A DNA stretch of 9,036 bases from positions 1 to 9,036 of the forward strand of contig CALGHC010000214.1 of assembly GCA_937915965.1 (NCBI GenBank), in the 5' to 3' direction. The translations under genes were made by a program, and so were the position numbers. Below the pieces are notes generated by a model that did not search any database, was not told where the DNA came from, and saw only the letters and a list, made by a program, of their open reading frames with translations. Origin of the DNA: an uncultured Myxococcales bacterium. Its GTDB lineage: Bacteria > Myxococcota_A > UBA9042. Shown here in pieces: positions 5,801-9,036 of the stretch (its first letter is position 1; each line of letters begins with the position of its first letter).

Positions 5801-7735
5801 TCAACGGTAGATGGCCGCCTTGTAGCCGATCCAGTCCTGTTTCTTCGCCGAGCAGCCGGCCGTGAGCAGCTCGTTGCCGGACGCGCCGCCCAGGGCGATC
5901 GCGATTGGTTCGCAGTTGCCGTTGGAGAAACACATGCCGCCGCCGGGGAAGCCGCTCCAGCCTCCCGAGCAGGTGCCGTTGGTGGAGCCGTACAGCCCGG
6001 CCTTCTCGCCGCACGGCCACCACGGTGGGCCGCACTTGGCGAAGACGATCGAGCCGGAGATGTACTTGCCGCTGCCCGGCCACGAGTTCTGCATGTTCTG
6101 CGTCGAGTCGCTGTAGACGTCGACGACGACCGCGCCCTTGTCGTCGAAGATCCGGTAGCGGATCTTCGACGCGCCGAGGCAGTTGTCGGCGGCAGCGTTG
6201 CCAACATCGTTGCCGCCAGTGTTGACGAAGCCGAAGCACTGCGTCCAACCCGCCGGTGGGCTGGGGTCGACGAAAGCGCTCGAGCCGATCAACGTCTGGC
6301 CCGCCTTGTTGCAGTCCGTGCACGAGCCGTTGGCGCACTTCTGCGTGCATGCGGCCTTGCAGGCGTTGGTGCAGGTGTCGCTGTCGTTCTTGTTGCCATC
6401 ATCGCACTGCTCGCCACCGTCTGTGATGCCGTCGCCGCACGCGGGCTTGCTGCAGTTCTTGCGGCACTTGTCGGGTGCGTCGGCGTTGGCGTCGCCGTCA
6501 TCACATGCTTCGACTCCCGCCTGGGTGAAGCCGTCGCCGCATGCAGCGACCTTGCAGGCGTTCGTGCAGGCGTTGGTGTTGTCGGCGTCGCCGTCGTCGC
6601 ATGCCTCAACACCCGCCTCGACAAAGCCGTCGCCGCAGGTCGCGACCTTGCACGCGATGCAGGCGTCGTCGCTCTTGCTGTTGCCGTCGTCGCATAGTTC
6701 GCCGGTGTCGACGATTTGGTCACCGCAGCCGGGCTTGGTGCAGTCCTTGCGGCACTTGTCGGGCGCGTCTGCGTTGGCGTCACCGTCGTCGCACTGCTCG
6801 GGCAGGTCGACGATGCCGTCACCGCAGACCGACTCGACGAGCAGGCGGCGCCACTTGCCGGCCATGCGGATGTAGGCGCGCTCCTCGTCCTTGCGGTAGG
6901 CGATCAGCCCGTCGGGGCCGAGCTTGAACATGGCCGCTTCGCTGCTGGCGACACGGGTGAACAGGGCCGGCGCACCGTCGACGCACGAGGTGCCGCCGTC
7001 GCTGCCGATGTCGAGGACGCACAGATCTGCGGGCGACTTGCCGACGCCAACGCTCGACCCATTGACGTGCAGAGCGGCGACGAGGGCACCGAGCGCGGTC
7101 TGCACGGTCGACACCTGGCCGCCGTGCTGGAAGACAACGTGCTTGGCGTCGAGGACGCCCGCGTCGAGCTCGTCGAGGCCGATGCAGCCGGTGCATGCGA
7201 GGTCGGCTGCGGGACCAGCGGCGGTCGCAGAGCCAGCGTAGGGGAAGGCGAGGGCGCTGGCAGGCAGGCTCTGGGCCAGAACAAGGGCTCCGTCGAGGGG
7301 ACCCACGAGGCTGTCGGCGACCTGAGCGTGGATGGCGTAGGGCAGCGTCTCAAAGCGCGAACGCGGCAGCTCGGGGTCGTTCTTGACCTGCACGCCGAGC
7401 CAGGCGGCGGGATGGTCGGCGAAGAGCGTCGGCGGGATCGGGCTGAGCGGGTCCTGGCCGCCGAGCCAGGTGAAGAAACCGCCCTGGCTGACAAGAACGG
7501 CGACGTGCACCTCTTTGTAGACGGGCAGCTCGGCGTCGGCGACCGGATAGATGCGCAGCGTGAGCGTGTAATCTCCGTCGGCGACCGGGCCACCGCCGAC
7601 CGCGCGCAGCATTCCCTGGACCGGGATCACCGGCGACGGCTGGGCGGCGAAGGCCGTCGCCGCTGCGAGGAGTGCGCCAAGAGGGACGAGCGCGGCGAGC
7701 GCGGCGCGGGTGGTGCTCTGGAGCTTCGGTGACAT
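5801..7735 (-). CDS. Secreted DUF4215 cysteine-rich repeat protein (myxobacterial type)
   Basis: 644 residues from the ATG at 7733-7735. Residues 1-31 form a Sec signal peptide (AALAALVPLGALLAAATAFA). Residues about 36-142 are a beta-rich N-terminal domain of the type 'GMLRAVGGGPVADGDYTLTL ... FFTWLGG ... LGVQVKND ... PYAIHA', seen in many myxobacterial surface proteins. Residues 304-462 are five DUF4215 / myxococcal disulfide repeats, each starting CGDG or CGDQ with a central CDDG (starts at 304, 337, 367, 399, 433). Repeats 1 and 4 are close copies (DANADAPDKCRK). A short Cys cluster (463-475) is followed by a C-terminal domain (about 490-644) beginning GWTQCFGFVNTGGND and ending GYKAAIYR. 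These proteins are thought to be extracellular and disulfide-stabilised; function and ligand are unknown. The frame continues upstream through repeat DNA, but GAGGG five bases before this ATG and the signal peptide fix the start. Confidence 0.9.
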   Translation of the reverse strand: MSPKLQSTTRAALAALVPLGALLAAATAFAAQPSPVIPVQGMLRAVGGGPVADGDYTLTLRIYPVADAELPVYKEVHVAVLVSQGGFFTWLGGQDPLSPIPPTLFADHPAAWLGVQVKNDPELPRSRFETLPYAIHAQVADSLVGPLDGALVLAQSLPASALAFPYAGSATAAGPAADLACTGCIGLDELDAGVLDAKHVVFQHGGQVSTVQTALGALVAALHVNGSSVGVGKSPADLCVLDIGSDGGTSCVDGAPALFTRVASSEAAMFKLGPDGLIAYRKDEERAYIRMAGKWRRLLVESVCGDGIVDLPEQCDDGDANADAPDKCRKDCTKPGCGDQIVDTGELCDDGNSKSDDACIACKVATCGDGFVEAGVEACDDGDADNTNACTNACKVAACGDGFTQAGVEACDDGDANADAPDKCRKNCSKPACGDGITDGGEQCDDGNKNDSDTCTNACKAACTQKCANGSCTDCNKAGQTLIGSSAFVDPSPPAGWTQCFGFVNTGGNDVGNAAADNCLGASKIRYRIFDDKGAVVVDVYSDSTQNMQNSWPGSGKYISGSIVFAKCGPPWWPCGEKAGLYGSTNGTCSGGWSGFPGGGMCFSNGNCEPIAIALGGASGNELLTAGCSAKKQDWIGYKAAIYR

Positions 7736-7740
7736 GATGA

Positions 7741-7745
7741 CCCTC
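7741..7745 (-). promoter_or_regulatory. Ribosome binding site deciding the DUF4215 protein start
   Basis: The minus strand reads GAGGG with a 5-nt spacer to the ATG at 7733-7735. The frame extends 37 codons further upstream through non-protein-like sequence that includes the head-tail repeat, so the longer product is unlikely. Confidence 0.65.
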
Positions 7746-7768
7746 GCAGAAGTTGTGCTGAGGTGCGC

Positions 7769-7798
7769 ACCGTAGCGTGACGGCGGGGTTGTCGGCAA
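7769..7798 (-). promoter_or_regulatory. Weak sigma-70-like promoter candidate for the DUF4215 protein gene
   Basis: On the minus strand TTGCCG (7793-7798) is followed after 18 bp by TACGGT (7769-7774), about 35 bp upstream of the start codon. Each box matches the consensus only in part. The position is right, but matches this loose occur by chance in GC-rich DNA. Confidence 0.2.
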
Positions 7799-7811
7799 TG
7801 TGCTCCGCGGC

Positions 7812-7909
7812 GACGAGGTGACGAGGTGCCACCCAACCCGTTGCAACCCGTTGGCGTCCGCATCGACTGCTGACGAGGTGCAACCGCTGACGAGGTGCCA
7901 CCCAAGCCG
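7812..7909 (+). repeat. Head-tail dispersed repeat, cluster 2
   Basis: Heads (GACGAGGTG) start at 7812, 7820, 7872 and 7889. The 7820 copy carries the full tail (to 7840) and the 7889 copy a tail with one change, AAGCCG for AACCCG (to 7909). The 7872 copy goes into CAACCGC instead. After the first full copy, AACCCGTTG is itself duplicated (7835-7843 and 7845-7853). The cluster fills the gap between the carbonic anhydrase stop, 12 bp away, and the DUF4215 gene's promoter region. Confidence 0.9.
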
Positions 7910-7921
7910 TTGGCGGCCGCC

Positions 7922-8551
7922 TCAACCGCCGTCGTCCGGCAGTTGCTCGAATTCGTTGGTTGCGGGATTGCACGCCCAGAGCACGCCACGCACGAAGTCG
8001 TAGTACCAGGCGTGCAGCCGCAGCTCGCCGCGCTCTACGGCAGCCGCCACCAGCGGATGGGTGCAGACGTTCTCCAGTTGCACCCGAGCGTTGCGCTGGA
8101 CGGCGGCGAGGAGCCGTGCCTCGGTGCTTGCATCGCCAAGCTCCGCCTCGACAAACGTCCTGGTGCCGTGGGCCTGCGCCAGCCATGCGGCGACCTGAGG
8201 GACTTCGGTCAGCTGGTCAGGGTCGAGCAGCGCCTTCATGGCGCCGCAGTCCGAATGGCCGCAGACGACGATATCCCGCACGCGGAGCACCATCACCGCG
8301 TACTCAATGGTCGCGACAGTGCCGCCGGAAAGGCCAGCACCGTAGCGGGGCACCAGGTTACCGGCGTTCTGAATCTGAAACAGCGTGCCAGGCACCGTCT
8401 GCGTGATCAGGCTGGGGACTACACGCGAGTCCGAACAGGTGATGAACAGCGTCTCGGGTTGCTGACCCGCCGCCAGCGACTCGAAGAGCTCGCGCTGGGC
8501 CGGGAAGATGTCCCGTCGGAATCTGGCGTAGCCTTCGAGCAGCTTCTTCAC
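7922..8551 (-). CDS. Beta-class carbonic anhydrase
   Basis: A 209-residue cytoplasmic zinc enzyme converting CO2 and water to bicarbonate. The zinc ligands and catalytic pair are all present: C39 with D41 and R43 in TCSDSR, then H99 and C102 in CGHSDCGA. The NAGN motif (62-65) and GGTVATIEYAV (76-86) are also typical, and the length is normal for the bacterial class. It starts with GTG (8549-8551), preceded by GAGGGAG at a 6-nt spacing, and the reading MKKLLEGYARFRRDIFP matches the family's usual N-terminus, so the start is secure. It stops with TGA. It is the only clearly metabolic gene here and has no SulP-type transporter beside it in the window. Its 3' side abuts repeat cluster 2 and its upstream side cluster 3. 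Confidence 0.96.
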   Translation of the reverse strand: MKKLLEGYARFRRDIFPAQRELFESLAAGQQPETLFITCSDSRVVPSLITQTVPGTLFQIQNAGNLVPRYGAGLSGGTVATIEYAVMVLRVRDIVVCGHSDCGAMKALLDPDQLTEVPQVAAWLAQAHGTRTFVEAELGDASTEARLLAAVQRNARVQLENVCTHPLVAAAVERGELRLHAWYYDFVRGVLWACNPATNEFEQLPDDGG

Positions 8552-8557
8552 GGCGCG

Positions 8558-8564
8558 CTCCCTC
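8558..8564 (-). promoter_or_regulatory. Ribosome binding site for the GTG-started carbonic anhydrase
   Basis: The minus strand reads GAGGGAG six bases before the GTG at 8549-8551. No in-frame ATG gives a full-length enzyme, so this site supports the GTG start. Confidence 0.7.
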
Positions 8565-8640
8565 GTGGCCCCGGGGAGATGAGTCCCCCGAGATGAAACG
8601 CTACGCTATTTTGCCACCGGCCGTCTCCTGACGCGTTGCA

Positions 8641-8663
8641 GACGAGGTGCTGACGAGGTGCCA
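8641..8663 (+). repeat. Head-tail dispersed repeat, cluster 3 (heads only)
   Basis: Two heads (GACGAGGTG at 8641 and 8652) occur without the full tail. The second continues CCA and then leaves the repeat consensus at 8664, where the cysteine-rich reading frame begins. It sits upstream of the carbonic anhydrase gene. Confidence 0.85.
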
Positions 8664-9036
8664 TTGGGCGCGTCGGGGGCCGCGCTCGTCTGCGACGACG
8701 GTGACCCGTGCACAGACGACGGCTGCGCTCCGCTGAGCGGCTGCGTCTTTGTCGCGAACAGTGGACCGTGTGACGACGGCGACGCGTGCACCGGCGGCGA
8801 CACCTGCAAGGACCTGGTCTGCGCGCCTGGGGCGCCGGTTGGCTGCGACGACGGCAACGGCTGCACCGACGACGGCTGCACCGACGACGGCTGCAACGCC
8901 GCCATCGGCTGCCTGAACGTGGCGAACAGCAAGCCGTGCGTCGACAACGACATCTGCACCGAGGAAGGACGTGTGCAAGGACAAGGCCAGCGCGGCCGGG
9001 CCCGCTCAGAGCTGCGACGACGGCAACGGCTGCACC
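8664..9036 (+). pseudogene. Headless, frameshifted cysteine-rich repeat protein fragment (partial)
   Basis: The plus strand encodes myxobacterial-type cysteine-rich repeats: CDDGDPCTDDGC...GPCDDGDACTGGDTCKD. The repeat unit begins CDDG at 8691, 8844 and 9013. Unit 1 is 153 bp (51 codons). Unit 2 is 169 bp, which is 153 plus a 15-bp tandem duplication (8862-8891, coding CTDDG twice) plus one extra base. That extra base lies in GAGGAAG (8961-8967); removing it restores CTEKDVCKDK and the frame to the window end. There is no ATG start, signal peptide or separate ribosome site: the frame runs leftward directly into the head-tail repeat, with only a GTG (8658) inside the repeat. It is best read as a broken gene fragment. 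The frameshift may instead be a sequencing or assembly error, and the rest lies outside the window. Confidence 0.6.
8862..8891 (+). repeat. 15-bp tandem duplication in the cysteine-rich fragment
   Basis: TGCACCGACGACGGC occurs twice in a row, duplicating five codons (CTDDG). It preserves the frame and fully explains why unit 2 is five codons longer than unit 1. Confidence 0.9.

Noticed and set aside
4252..6207. 651-codon version of the beta-propeller protein
   Set aside because: The extra N-terminus is translated repeat DNA (VGWHLV motifs) and out-of-frame DUF4215 sequence. The Tat signal and ribosome site place the start at 5556.
5453..6697. Plus-strand 414-codon open frame rich in Ala/Val/Gly
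   Set aside because: It is antisense to the beta-propeller 5' end, the repeat cluster and the DUF4215 gene. Long false frames are common at this GC content.

Overview
This is a GC-rich window, almost certainly from a myxobacterium or close relative (Myxococcota, formerly Deltaproteobacteria). The best evidence is the secreted protein at 5801-7735, which has five cysteine-rich CGDG...CDDG repeats of the DUF4215 / myxococcal disulfide-repeat type. A second cysteine-rich CDDGxxCT repeat region lies at the right edge, and there is a lipoprotein with a TPR 'end-of-group' module at the left. Strong G/C preference at third codon positions and the lack of phage, transposon or tRNA genes fit a chromosomal region of secreted and envelope proteins.

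Layout, left to right. (1) 2-244 (+): 3' end of a gene entering from the left. (2) 341-1321 (+): TPR lipoprotein, ending in TAG and followed at once, in frame, by a 9-bp tandem array (1322-1393). (3) 1484-2611 (-): secreted CapA-family metallophosphoesterase-like protein, convergent with the lipoprotein gene. (4) 2612-2947: divergent intergenic region with degenerate 21-bp repeats. (5) 2948-4126 (+): secreted protein with a GVGxDQ...SNxEQY signature. Its 3' end dissolves into a 9-bp array whose unit carries the stop codon six times in frame. (6) 4252-5556 (-): Tat-exported PQQ-type beta-propeller protein, convergent with gene 5. (7) 5801-7735 (-): large secreted DUF4215 protein. (8) 7922-8551 (-): beta-class carbonic anhydrase with a GTG start. 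(9) 8664-9036 (+): headless, frameshifted cysteine-rich repeat fragment running off the right edge.

Three gaps around the minus-strand genes at 4252-8551 hold a same-orientation dispersed repeat. It is made of a head, GACGAGGTG (nine exact copies), often followed by a tail, CCACCCAACCCG (four exact, one variant). No gene of the window explains it.

Five of the seven protein genes with visible N-termini or functions are predicted to act outside the cytoplasm. The genes do not form an obvious pathway: spacing is 100-340 bp, orientation is mixed, and I see no operon with overlapping genes. The most unusual content is repeat biology: stop-codon-bearing 9-bp arrays at both convergent gene junctions, the modular head-tail repeat, and the cysteine-rich fragment joined to the last head copy. 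I did not find a recognisable new multi-gene defence or metabolic system.
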